DNA of 8,231 bases, from assembly GCA_002482405.1 (NCBI GenBank), contig DLFX01000259.1, positions 26,896 through 35,126 of the forward strand. The letters run 5' to 3'. Positions 1 through 6,394 of the stretch are shown here, piece by piece. Numbering within the stretch: the first letter of the stretch is position 1; every line of letters begins with the position of its first letter. Both the position numbers and the translations under genes were made by a program. The DNA is from Firmicutes bacterium UBA7709. GTDB taxonomy: Bacteria > Bacillota_A > Clostridia > Peptostreptococcales > Anaerovoracaceae. The notes beneath the pieces were generated by a model. The model ran no database searches and had not been told where the DNA came from. It saw nothing but the letters and a program-made list of their open reading frames with translations.

Positions 1-11
1 CGGAAATTTCA

Positions 12-47
12 TCAATCTTTGATCGATAGAAATTTTTCCGTTGTCAT
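12..47 (-). other. Possible 11-codon leader ORF or broken gene start, reading left out of the window
   Basis: On the minus strand a strong Shine-Dalgarno AGGAGGG (complement of 54-60) sits 7 nt ahead of an ATG at 47. That frame encodes only MTTEKFLSIKD before TGA at 14-12. The stop overlaps another ATG (12-10) as TGATG, from which a frame runs off the window edge (M-K-F-P). It could be a translated leader coupled to a divergent gene, the real start of a gene with a frameshift, or chance. Only 47 bases are visible, so no product can be assigned. Confidence 0.3.
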
Positions 48-120
48 AACAAGCCCTCCTCCGGAATATCATTATAGCAACGAACAGTGGAACGAACTGT
101 AGATAGAGGGGGAAAATGTG

Positions 121-2343
121 ATGACATACGAAAAGGACCCATTTAATTTAGAAGAAATTCCAGACTATGCTTTGCAGCCTGCAAAAGAAGCAGACGAATA
201 TAATTTTCATTATGTACCGCGAGGCGCGGCAGGTCGATTTGATCCCGCAGCCTATGAAAAAATATTGCATGACAGCGTAAGGCAGACGGCAGAGAATGAA
301 GAACCGTCAGAGCTGCTGGATGTCCAGGGAGATGACGGCGCAGCGGAGTCGGAAGCGGTTTTCGTCTGGAATGAAGCGGTACCGGACGAGTCCGTTGTTC
401 AGGAGGAGCCCGCCGAAGAAACCATCGCAGAAGCTCCCGAAGAAACTATCGCAGAGGCTCCAACAGAAACCGTCGCAGAAGCTCCCGCAGAAATCATTGA
501 AGAGGCCTCAACTGAAACGGTTGCAGAGGTTCCCGCGGAAATTCCGGAAGCCATAGAAACCTTCGAGGAAGCGGAAGAGACAGTGGAATTTCCAGAAGAG
601 GAAGATGAAGCAGCTCCTGTGTTTTCAACCCCCACGCCGCATCCCGTCTTCCAACCGGTTTTCGTTCCCAAAACCGTTCCGGCAAAGATCACTCCCATGA
701 AAGGAAGCACGGTCAGCGACAAGTTAAAGCTGGTGGACATGAAAAGAAAAGAGCCGGTTCGCATGACCATCGATGAGGATATCCTCGTACCGGACGTGAA
801 GCCGGATCTGGAGCGGATCCTCGCAATGGAAGGCAAGATCAGGCTTTCGGAAAGGGAACTCCACACCGGGCAGGCAGAGACCGACAGAGTGAAAATCACC
901 GGAGATATTGTCCTGCAGACCCTTTATGTTCCGGAGCACATGGTGGACGGGGAGCCCATCGTATCCATCGAATCGAAGATCCCATTCAAAAATGAGGCCG
1001 AGGTGAAAGCCGGGCCGTCCTCTGACCTGGTCATTGCGCCCACCGTCGAATCCATCGATTATACCGTGATCAATGAAAGAAAATTCAGGGTCAGCGCGAC
1101 GGTGGTATTCGGAATCAAGGAGTACGGCAGCGTCGATGTGGAAGTGTTCGAAGGCGTAAGGGACGAAGAAGTACAAATGCTGAAGGAAAAGATCAACCTC
1201 ACGGACGTCGCAGCAAGAAAAACGGAACCTATGGAAATAAAGGAGGATCTGGTATTGAAGGAAAATATGCCTGAGATACGGAAGATCCTGACATATGACG
1301 CTAATGTCGTGGAAAATCACAAGCAGATCACCAAAGAAAAAGCGGTAATAAACGCTTCTGTTTATTGCAACATTCTGTACCTTGGGGCGGAAGAGAATCC
1401 TGACGCCATGAAAGCGGAAGACGTTGCGGCTCCCGAATCGGAGCCGGTACTGGTCCCGGTTTTCTACCAGGGGAAAACCGAATTTACTCAGTTTATCAGA
1501 CTGGATGGAGACTATAATCCCAGCGAACAGAATCCTGCAGGAAGTAAAGTCAACTTTAATATCGCATCTTCAAACCTTACTGCAAAGGAGGATGGAAACG
1601 GAAAAAGAAACGCCTTTGAGTTGGATATGAACGTGGACACCGGATTGGAGCTCTACAAAAACATTGAAAAGGAAGTAGTCACCGACGTATACCATCACTT
1701 AAAGGATACGCAATTTGAAACGGATGAGATCGGGGTAATGTCTCTCGGCGGCAGCGGAGTTGCGGAGATCTCCGCCCGTGAGATCGTCAATGTCCCCGAA
1801 AGATATGGCAATGTCGATAAGGTTGTTTACATATCGGGAAATATCAGTGAAAAGAGATCCTTTATCGACCAGACCAAGAGCATCGTGGAGGGTGTCGTTA
1901 CGGTCAACCTGATCTGCACCTCTGCGGATGCAAACAAGACAGCCTTCAACGTCACGCAGGAGATCCCTTTCCGGAGCGCTATGGAAATCCCGGGAATCAC
2001 TCCGGAAATGACTGCCAATAATGATATCGTGCTGAAGGAGCTGTGGTTTGACAAGATCAATAATAAACAGATTGAAGTAAATGCGGGGATTCTGGTCAAT
2101 ACGGCAGTATCAAGTCAGGAAAAGCACTACCTGGTGAAAAACGTCAGCTTCCTTGAAAGCCCACAAGATAGTAACACGCTTCCGGGTATCGTTCTCTATA
2201 TCGCAAAGGCGGGAGATACGATCTGGAACGTCGCAAAAAGGTATCGAACCACCATTGATGAGCTTAAAAAAATTAATGATTTGGAAGTTGGAAAGGAGAT
2301 CAGACCCGGTACGAAGCTCTTGATCGTAGCTAAAAACCATTGA
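121..2343 (+). CDS. sipL: SipL-like spore coat morphogenesis protein (SPOCS/DUF3794 plus LysM)
   Basis: This looks like the clostridial SpoIVA-interacting protein, which in Clostridioides difficile helps anchor the coat layer to the forespore surface from the mother-cell side. Numbering from a possible GTG at 118, residues 1-200 are acidic and low in complexity. They include six copies of an 8-residue repeat (EETIAEAP type, residues 100-147). A SPOCS/DUF3794 signature follows from about 205 (EDILVPDVKPDLERIL at 220-235), and SPOCS-like beta-rich sequence runs to about 675. A C-terminal LysM domain lies at about 691-737 (IAKAGDTIWNVAKRY). ATG 121 is preferred to GTG 118 because AGAGGGGG (105-112) is about 8 nt from it. 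The protein is longer than C. difficile SipL, mainly through the acidic N-terminus. spoIIR follows, as these two genes also lie close together in C. difficile. The family call is firm; orthology to SipL is inferred. Confidence 0.85.
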   Translation: MTYEKDPFNLEEIPDYALQPAKEADEYNFHYVPRGAAGRFDPAAYEKILHDSVRQTAENEEPSELLDVQGDDGAAESEAVFVWNEAVPDESVVQEEPAEETIAEAPEETIAEAPTETVAEAPAEIIEEASTETVAEVPAEIPEAIETFEEAEETVEFPEEEDEAAPVFSTPTPHPVFQPVFVPKTVPAKITPMKGSTVSDKLKLVDMKRKEPVRMTIDEDILVPDVKPDLERILAMEGKIRLSERELHTGQAETDRVKITGDIVLQTLYVPEHMVDGEPIVSIESKIPFKNEAEVKAGPSSDLVIAPTVESIDYTVINERKFRVSATVVFGIKEYGSVDVEVFEGVRDEEVQMLKEKINLTDVAARKTEPMEIKEDLVLKENMPEIRKILTYDANVVENHKQITKEKAVINASVYCNILYLGAEENPDAMKAEDVAAPESEPVLVPVFYQGKTEFTQFIRLDGDYNPSEQNPAGSKVNFNIASSNLTAKEDGNGKRNAFELDMNVDTGLELYKNIEKEVVTDVYHHLKDTQFETDEIGVMSLGGSGVAEISAREIVNVPERYGNVDKVVYISGNISEKRSFIDQTKSIVEGVVTVNLICTSADANKTAFNVTQEIPFRSAMEIPGITPEMTANNDIVLKELWFDKINNKQIEVNAGILVNTAVSSQEKHYLVKNVSFLESPQDSNTLPGIVLYIAKAGDTIWNVAKRYRTTIDELKKINDLEVGKEIRPGTKLLIVAKNH
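415..558 (+). repeat. 24-bp (8-residue) degenerate tandem repeat inside the sipL-like gene
   Basis: Six consecutive 24-nt units encode EETIAEAP, EETIAEAP, TETVAEAP, AEIIEEAS, TETVAEVP and AEIPEAIE. The first three are nearly identical at protein level but differ at third codon positions, so the array is not very recent. It lies in the acidic N-terminal region ahead of the SPOCS domains and probably forms a flexible or extended linker. Such arrays commonly vary in copy number between strains. Confidence 0.8.
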
Positions 2344-2400
2344 GGATCATAGCAGAGAGACGTCAAAAGCCGTTACCGTAATTTGAAAAAGAAGCGAATT

Positions 2401-2429
2401 GTATAAAATCCCCTCCTTTTGGGAAAGAT
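2401..2429 (+). promoter_or_regulatory. Candidate sigma-F-type promoter for spoIIR
   Basis: GTATA (2401-2405), a 15-nt spacer and GGGAAAGAT (2421-2429) resemble the forespore sigma-F pattern (roughly GYATA, then GGNNANAHT). In Bacillus and clostridia spoIIR is an early sigma-F target, so position and identity agree. The start of transcription would fall near 2436-2438, giving a leader of about 30 nt that contains the ribosome-binding site. A 1-nt short spacer and one or two -10 mismatches keep this a prediction. Confidence 0.6.
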
Positions 2430-2466
2430 CAGGATGGAAAATCTTTTTCAGAGGAGGGATTTTTAT
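2403..2466 (+). promoter_or_regulatory. Long hairpin masking the spoIIR ribosome-binding site (also terminator-like)
   Basis: ATAAAATCCCCTCC (2403-2416) pairs with GGAGGGATTTTTAT (2453-2466) at 12 of 14 positions, with a 2-nt internal mismatch. The stem continues inward as 2417-2419 with 2450-2452. It then continues as GGGAAAGAT (2421-2429) with ATCTTTTTC (2441-2449), including two G-U pairs, around an 11-nt loop. The 3' arm contains the whole Shine-Dalgarno sequence and the first base of the TTG start. The U-rich 3' side also makes it resemble an intrinsic terminator for sipL. Confidence 0.65.
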
Positions 2467-3215
2467 TGGGATTACAAAAAAAGCATAAAATTCTTTTTTT
2501 CCTCTTGATTTGTATTCTTCTTTATAGTGCATGGATGATCGCAGACAATCAGCGTGAACTCTCCAACGATGACTTTATCCGTTTCCACGTCATCGCCAAC
2601 AGCGATTCGGAGGAAGATCAGGCATTGAAGCTCGCGGTCAGAGATGGGGTCCTGGCAAAGATCAACAACGACCTGGTTCAAGAGACCATGGCACGGGAAC
2701 TGACGGATTATCAGGCTGACGGAGCGGCTGTCATGAGCTGGGCGGAGTCGGATAGCGGCAAGGCCCACGTGAGTTTGAATTTGGAACAATCCAGGAAGTA
2801 CATTCAGGAAAACCTGGGTGAAATCGAAGCGACGGCAGAGAGGATCGTCCGGGAGAACGGGTACCAATATCCCGTGAAAGCTGAACTGGGGGTAAGATGG
2901 ATCCCTAAAAAGTCCTACGGCAACATCATCTTCCCGTCGGGCAACTATGAAGCCTTGAATCTGACAATCGGAGAGGGAGAAGGCCATAACTGGTGGTGCG
3001 TCCTGTTTCCGCCCCTCTGCCTCATCGGCGCGGAGCCGCCCGATGACAAGCAGCTGGCCGCAGAGGAGCAGGAGCTTTATAAAGATATTCTGTTGGATAA
3101 CAAATATGAACCCTTAATGGAAAAAAGAGAAAAGCCAACCACCCTTAAGCTCAAGTTTAAAACCCTTGAGTTGATAGATGAATTAGACAAAGGAAAGCAG
3201 GAAAACCCGCAATAA
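2466..3215 (+). CDS. spoIIR: Stage II sporulation protein R (SpoIIR)
   Basis: SpoIIR is secreted from the forespore into the intermembrane space, where it activates SpoIIGA to process pro-sigma-E in the mother cell. The 249-residue protein has an N-terminal hydrophobic segment (about 9-27, signal peptide or anchor). The family core IRFHVIANSDSEEDQ is at 38-52 and the second conserved block, from FPSGNYEALNL to GHNWWCVLFPPLC, is at about 156-185. The start is TTG: GGAGGG (2453-2458) is 7 nt upstream, and the next in-frame Met (residue 24) would remove the export segment. The gene lies 122 bp after sipL, with its own sigma-F-like promoter and a hairpin covering its ribosome-binding site. Its last codons lie inside a terminator stem. 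The C-terminal tail (about 215-249) is charged and variable. The identification is confident. Confidence 0.95.
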   Translation: MGLQKKHKILFFLLICILLYSAWMIADNQRELSNDDFIRFHVIANSDSEEDQALKLAVRDGVLAKINNDLVQETMARELTDYQADGAAVMSWAESDSGKAHVSLNLEQSRKYIQENLGEIEATAERIVRENGYQYPVKAELGVRWIPKKSYGNIIFPSGNYEALNLTIGEGEGHNWWCVLFPPLCLIGAEPPDDKQLAAEEQELYKDILLDNKYEPLMEKREKPTTLKLKFKTLELIDELDKGKQENPQ

Positions 3216-3229
3216 CGCGGGTTTTCCTG
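3198..3229 (+). terminator. Intrinsic terminator overlapping the end of spoIIR
   Basis: A perfect 13-bp stem, CAGGAAAACCCGC (3198-3210) with GCGGGTTTTCCTG (3217-3229), closes a 6-nt AATAAC loop. The spoIIR stop TAA (3213-3215) sits inside that loop, so the hairpin can form only once the ribosome leaves. The left arm's A-run gives a T-run on the opposite strand, so it could act in both directions. Confidence 0.85.
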
Positions 3230-3233
3230 TAGA

Positions 3234-3315
3234 TGAATTAAGCTTAAGGTGCAGAAAACCCCGCGTTATTGCGGGTTTTTCTGCAGGTGAATTAAGCTTA
3301 AGGTGCAGAAAACCC
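3234..3315. repeat. 28-bp direct repeat with 54-bp period between terminators
   Basis: Positions 3234-3261 and 3288-3315 are identical over 28 bp. Each copy contains the 10-bp palindrome TTAAGCTTAA (3238-3247, 3292-3301), followed by the GCAGAAAACCC left arm of the next hairpin. This points to tandem duplication of a linker-plus-terminator unit. Confidence 0.85.
3251..3284. terminator. Second terminator hairpin of the spoIIR/MATE convergent region
   Basis: GCAGAAAACCCCGC (3251-3264) pairs with GCGGGTTTTTCTGC (3271-3284) at 13 of 14 positions around a GTTATT loop. The loop and arms are the reverse complement of the core of the first hairpin apart from one extra C. A run of five T in the right arm supports termination on the + strand. 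Confidence 0.8.
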
Positions 3316-3337
3316 GGGTCCCCACGGGTTTTTCTGC
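3305..3337. terminator. Third terminator hairpin, probably serving the MATE gene
   Basis: GCAGAAAACCCG (3305-3316) pairs with CGGGTTTTTCTGC (3325-3337), with one bulged T, around the loop GGTCCCCA. It lies 10 bp beyond the stop of the minus-strand MATE gene (3348). The A-run on the + strand gives a T-run for that transcript. It is bidirectional in form and belongs to the same family as its two neighbours. Confidence 0.8.
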
Positions 3338-3347
3338 TGATGCGGTA

Positions 3348-4727
3348 TCAAAGCTTCTGTGGCCCGGACAATTCCTTCAATTCCCTGATCAGGTAAATTA
3401 CCGCTACCAGGCAGGCCAACGCGTCGGCGATAGGCTGTGAAATCCAGACGCCGGTCATGCCCAGAAATCTTGGAAGTATGAACAGCAGCGGCAAAATAAA
3501 GATCACATTTCTCGTCAGGCTGTTTACGATAGCTTTTCCATTTTTCTCTACCGCCTGGAAGTAGTTTGAAATCACCAGGGTCATGGCTCCCAGAGGGAAC
3601 AGAATGATGAACTTGCACATTGCGGCCTTCGTTGCCAAAACAATCTCCGGAACCGGTCCGATGAAGAAGGTCAGGATCTGATCCGCAAAGATGATGATCA
3701 GTACGAGGCAGATCACAAGAAATCCCAGGGTATACTTCATGCAGGTTTTCAATACATCCCTGACGCGGTCGTAGAACCCCGCGCCATAGTTGTAGCTGGC
3801 GATGGGCAGCAGACCGAAACCGAAGGAATTGGTGAGTGAAATCAGGATGTAAAGCATGTATGCGTTGATTACGCCATATGCGGCAAAATCCGATTGGCCG
3901 CCGTACTTTCCGATCAGATTGTTGATGGCGATGGTTACAAAGGTCGGTGCAACCTGAATGATAAAGCCGGCAAAGCCTATTTTGTTGATCTGCGCCACGT
4001 TTTTCATGTCGATGCGAATGTCTCTCAGCTTGATCTTAAGTTCCGTCCTGCCGAAGATAAAGTGAAGGACCAGCAGGTACCAGGAGCCCATGGTGATGAG
4101 CCATGCTCCGACGGCGGAGCCGTTGATTCCCCATTTCAGCTTAAAGATAAGGATGTATTCGACGAAAAGCGCGATGGCCGCCGGAACGCTCTGGATCAGA
4201 AGCCCCAGAATCGGCTTTTCATCGATACGGATCAGATAAAAGAGCAAAAGCCCCGTAACGTAGAGCGGGAATCCGATCATAAAGACCTGTGTATAGCTTC
4301 GGGCCGCATCCAGGATGTCTCCTTGAGCACCAAAGAAAATCAGGATCTTATCCATAAATATAAAGGCCAGAATGGTAATGATAATAGAAAGTATGTTTGA
4401 ATACCAGAAGCTTTGGCCGACGATGGCGCGCGCTTCTTCCTTGTTGCCCTGACCGAGCTTAATCCCCACCAGGGTTGAGGCCCCGACTCCGATCATCGTT
4501 CCAACGGCAATTGCGATAATCCAGAACGGAAAAACGACCGAAATCGCACCCAGTCCTGTGGTGCCAACCCCATTTCCAACATAGAAACCGTCGGCGATAT
4601 TCATTATCATCTGCAGGGCCATTCCTAAAACGGCGGAAAGGGTATAAGCAAAAAATAGCGTTTTGATTTTTTGTGTGCCAAGCTTGCGCTCCTCGCTGTT
4701 GAGAAGCTCGTTGTCCGGTTGAGTCAT
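3348..4727 (-). CDS. MATE-family multidrug/organic-compound exporter
   Basis: A 459-residue inner-membrane protein of the length and hydrophobicity expected for a 12-helix MATE transporter, which expels organic (often cationic) compounds using a Na+ or H+ gradient. Family marks include GVGASTLVGIKLGQGNKEEAR at about 81-100 in the first half. The matching second-half loop GLLPIASYNYGAG is at 305-317, and FLGMTGVWISQPIADAL at 421-437. The N-terminal cytosolic tail (1-20) is polar. The start ATG at 4727-4725 has AGGAGG (complement of 4736-4741) 8 nt upstream. It is transcribed divergently from the enhancer-binding regulator at 4958, and a sigma-54 -24/-12 element lies 40-56 bp before its start. 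This suggests co-regulation with the downstream amidase. It is closest in style to MepA/DinF-type MATE proteins; the substrate cannot be read from sequence. Confidence 0.92.
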   Translation of the reverse strand: MTQPDNELLNSEERKLGTQKIKTLFFAYTLSAVLGMALQMIMNIADGFYVGNGVGTTGLGAISVVFPFWIIAIAVGTMIGVGASTLVGIKLGQGNKEEARAIVGQSFWYSNILSIIITILAFIFMDKILIFFGAQGDILDAARSYTQVFMIGFPLYVTGLLLFYLIRIDEKPILGLLIQSVPAAIALFVEYILIFKLKWGINGSAVGAWLITMGSWYLLVLHFIFGRTELKIKLRDIRIDMKNVAQINKIGFAGFIIQVAPTFVTIAINNLIGKYGGQSDFAAYGVINAYMLYILISLTNSFGFGLLPIASYNYGAGFYDRVRDVLKTCMKYTLGFLVICLVLIIIFADQILTFFIGPVPEIVLATKAAMCKFIILFPLGAMTLVISNYFQAVEKNGKAIVNSLTRNVIFILPLLFILPRFLGMTGVWISQPIADALACLVAVIYLIRELKELSGPQKL

Positions 4728-4766
4728 CTTCGCATCCTCCTTTTTTTATTTAATGCCAATCTATTG

Positions 4767-4783
4767 AGCAAGATATATGCCAA
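4767..4783 (-). promoter_or_regulatory. Sigma-54 (RpoN) promoter for the MATE gene
   Basis: Read on the minus strand, the sequence is TTGGCATATATCTTGCT. This matches the sigma-54 consensus TGGCA-N6-TTGCW with the GG and GC dinucleotides exactly 12 bp apart. Transcription would begin near 4756, giving a leader of about 29 nt that includes the AGGAGG site. A GATTTA/TAAATC inverted repeat (4787-4802) lies just upstream. The same TGGCAT-N5-TTGCT form precedes the amidase gene. Confidence 0.85.
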
Positions 4784-4865
4784 TATGATTTATCTGTAAA
4801 TCCCTATAAGAGCGCCCCCTATTTAGTGTGGCGGCTTTCTTTTTTGTGAAAACTGCAAATAATTC

Positions 4866-4893
4866 TTGTCAAGTCTGCTTTACAGTGTAAAAT
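4866..4893 (+). promoter_or_regulatory. Candidate sigma-A promoter for the enhancer-binding regulator
   Basis: TTGTCA (4866-4871), a 16-bp spacer and TAAAAT (4888-4893) each match the vegetative consensus at 5 of 6 positions. They lie 65 bp before the regulator start. A perfect 13-bp palindrome overlaps the spacer and -10, so this promoter is probably controlled. A second TTGACA at 4898-4903 has no good -10 partner. Confidence 0.5.
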
Positions 4894-4915
4894 ATATTTG
4901 ACAGTACAGTGTAAA
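4879..4915. promoter_or_regulatory. Pair of TACAGTGTAAA palindromic sites (candidate operator/enhancer)
   Basis: TTTACAGTGTAAA (4879-4891) is a perfect palindrome about G4885. TACAGTGTAAA recurs at 4905-4915, palindromic over 9 bp about G4909, 24 bp away. The sites lie about 129 and 153 bp upstream of the predicted MATE sigma-54 start, in the usual range for an enhancer, and also overlap the regulator's own promoter. They suit binding by the Fis-type domain of the neighbouring regulator, but an unlinked repressor is possible. Confidence 0.6.
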
Positions 4916-4957
4916 CTTTGATGGAGTTTAAGAGTGACTAAAGGAGGCGTGTAAAAA

Positions 4958-6340
4958 ATGATTGACATACAAAAGGATTGTAAAATGATCTTTGATGCAT
5001 TTGAGGGTTTTCTGGTTATTGATAACAAAGAGGAGATCGTATTTATGGCCAATTCCCTGGCGAGACAGGTCGGATTTCAAGATGCTTCCGAAGTTATTGG
5101 AAAATCAATCCGTGACGTGATCCCGACAAACAATACCTATAAGATTCTTAAAACCGGCAAAAAGCAGATCGGCGAGGTCTATTTTGTGGAGGGCTATACC
5201 ATTGTAAGCAACGGGTTTCCGATCTATAAAGACGGTGAACTTGTTGGAGCGTTTGAATACGACGTCTTTGAAAACGCCAGCTTTTTATGCGGATTTCTGG
5301 ACAAGGTGAAGGAGCTTTCCAATGAGCTAAACTACTACAAGCAGGAATTGCGGTCAATACGGGGCGCTAAATATTCCGTGGAAAACATAATTGGGGACAG
5401 CGAAAGCATCCGAAGCTTGAAAGAGGATATCGCCGAAGCTGCCAAAACAAACTCTACCATACTGATCACCGGCGAAACCGGCTGCGGCAAGGAGCTTGTA
5501 GCCCATTCCATTCACATGGCAAGCATGCGGTGCCTGAGAAATTTTGTGAAGCTGAACTGCGCGGCTATCCCGGCGGATTTGTTTGAATCGGAGATATTCG
5601 GTTATGAAGAGGGCAGCTTTACCGGGGCCAAAAAGGGTGGGAAAAAAGGTAAGGCGGAACTGGCAAACGGCGGAACGCTTTTTCTGGATGAAATCAACCA
5701 GCTTCCCCTTTATCTGCAGGCGAAGCTGCTGCGGCTCATTCAGGAAAAGGAAGTCACAAGAGTCGGCGGAGATTTCAGCACTCCGGTGGATTTGCGCATC
5801 ATCGCGGCGACAAACGAGCCGCTGAAGAACCTGGTGGAAACAAACCGGTTCCGCGAGGATCTGTACTATCGCATCAACGTATTTGAAATCAAGGTCGATC
5901 CGTTGAGAAAGCGCAAAAGCGATATCCCCGCTCTGGCAAGGCATATCGTCTCTGAATTGAACAGTTCCCTTGGAAGGGCCTCCCATAAGGTGACGGATAT
6001 CGACGACGAGGTGCTCGACTGTCTGAGCGCCTACGATTGGCCCGGAAATGTCAGAGAGCTTCACAACGTTCTGGAGAGGGCGATGAACCGGTGCTATGAA
6101 ACTGTCCTCAGAATGGAACATATGAAGGATTTTACGTTCTCTGCCGCAATGCGGAATGACGCGGTCCAATATGACCGGAGAGGGCCGATGACCCTTGACG
6201 AAGCCCGGCTTGACGCGGAGCGGAACACGATCATTTCCATTCTGAAAAAATGCGGCGGAAACAAGAGCGAGGCGGCGAGGACCCTTGGGATTTCCCGGCA
6301 GATGCTGTACAATAAAATACGCTCCTTTCGGATTGAATGA
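4958..6340 (+). CDS. Sigma-54-dependent enhancer-binding regulator (PAS-AAA+-Fis)
   Basis: A cytoplasmic activator of 460 residues that would use ATP hydrolysis to open sigma-54 promoters. It has an N-terminal PAS sensor domain (about 8-108) and a helical, probably coiled-coil linker (112-136). The AAA+ domain spans about 142-372, with Walker A GETGCGKE (172-179) and the sigma-54 contact loop GSFTGA (219-224, a common variant of GAFTGA). Walker B GGTLFLDE is at 238-245 and the WPGNVREL motif at 361-368. A Fis-type helix-turn-helix is at 434-456 (NKSEAARTLGISRQMLYNKI). There is no phosphorylatable receiver domain, so a ligand or redox signal sensed by PAS is likelier than a two-component kinase. 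AAGGAGG (4941-4947) precedes ATG 4958 by 10 nt. Both neighbouring genes have sigma-54 promoters, so they are its probable targets. Confidence 0.95.
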   Translation: MIDIQKDCKMIFDAFEGFLVIDNKEEIVFMANSLARQVGFQDASEVIGKSIRDVIPTNNTYKILKTGKKQIGEVYFVEGYTIVSNGFPIYKDGELVGAFEYDVFENASFLCGFLDKVKELSNELNYYKQELRSIRGAKYSVENIIGDSESIRSLKEDIAEAAKTNSTILITGETGCGKELVAHSIHMASMRCLRNFVKLNCAAIPADLFESEIFGYEEGSFTGAKKGGKKGKAELANGGTLFLDEINQLPLYLQAKLLRLIQEKEVTRVGGDFSTPVDLRIIAATNEPLKNLVETNRFREDLYYRINVFEIKVDPLRKRKSDIPALARHIVSELNSSLGRASHKVTDIDDEVLDCLSAYDWPGNVRELHNVLERAMNRCYETVLRMEHMKDFTFSAAMRNDAVQYDRRGPMTLDEARLDAERNTIISILKKCGGNKSEAARTLGISRQMLYNKIRSFRIE

Positions 6341-6377
6341 AGATATGACACTCCCTTCATGATGGCCTGAGATTTTT

Positions 6378-6394
6378 CTGGCATAATTATTGCT
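6378..6394 (+). promoter_or_regulatory. Sigma-54 (RpoN) promoter for the amidase gene
   Basis: CTGGCATAATTATTGCT matches the sigma-54 consensus (YTGGCA-N6-TTGCW), with GG and GC 12 bp apart. Transcription should start near 6405, leaving a leader of about 38 nt with AAGGGAGA (6427-6434) before ATG 6443. No terminator separates it from the upstream regulator gene, so read-through is also possible. Confidence 0.88.

Noticed and set aside
24..52. Possible sigma-E promoter for sipL (GATA-like -35 and CATAACAA -10)
   Set aside because: It matches the -10 at only about 5 of 8 positions and overlaps a minus-strand ribosome-binding site and ORF start. Too weak to annotate, although sigma-E control would be expected biologically.
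399..1320. Long minus-strand open frames (166 and 198 codons) opposite the sipL-like gene
   Set aside because: They lie wholly antisense to a well-supported gene, show no family signature, and the first mirrors the acidic repeat as a Ser/Ala-rich stretch. They are shadows.
4898..4903. TTGACA as the -35 of the regulator promoter
   Set aside because: No acceptable -10 occurs 16-18 bp downstream. The TTGTCA/TAAAAT pair at 4866-4893 is better.
5354..6169. 271-codon minus-strand open frame opposite the enhancer-binding regulator
   Set aside because: It is antisense to conserved AAA+ coding sequence, with no recognisable domain, and is explained by codon bias of the real gene.
6304..6320. TGTACAATAAAATAC as a copy of the TACAGTGTAAA site near the amidase promoter
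   Set aside because: Only the TACA part matches and the second half is out of register. Not a credible copy.
6354..6365. CCTTCATGATGG near-palindrome just upstream of the amidase -24 element, as an enhancer site
   Set aside because: It pairs at 10 of 12 positions but is short, single, very close to the promoter, and has no counterpart at the MATE promoter.
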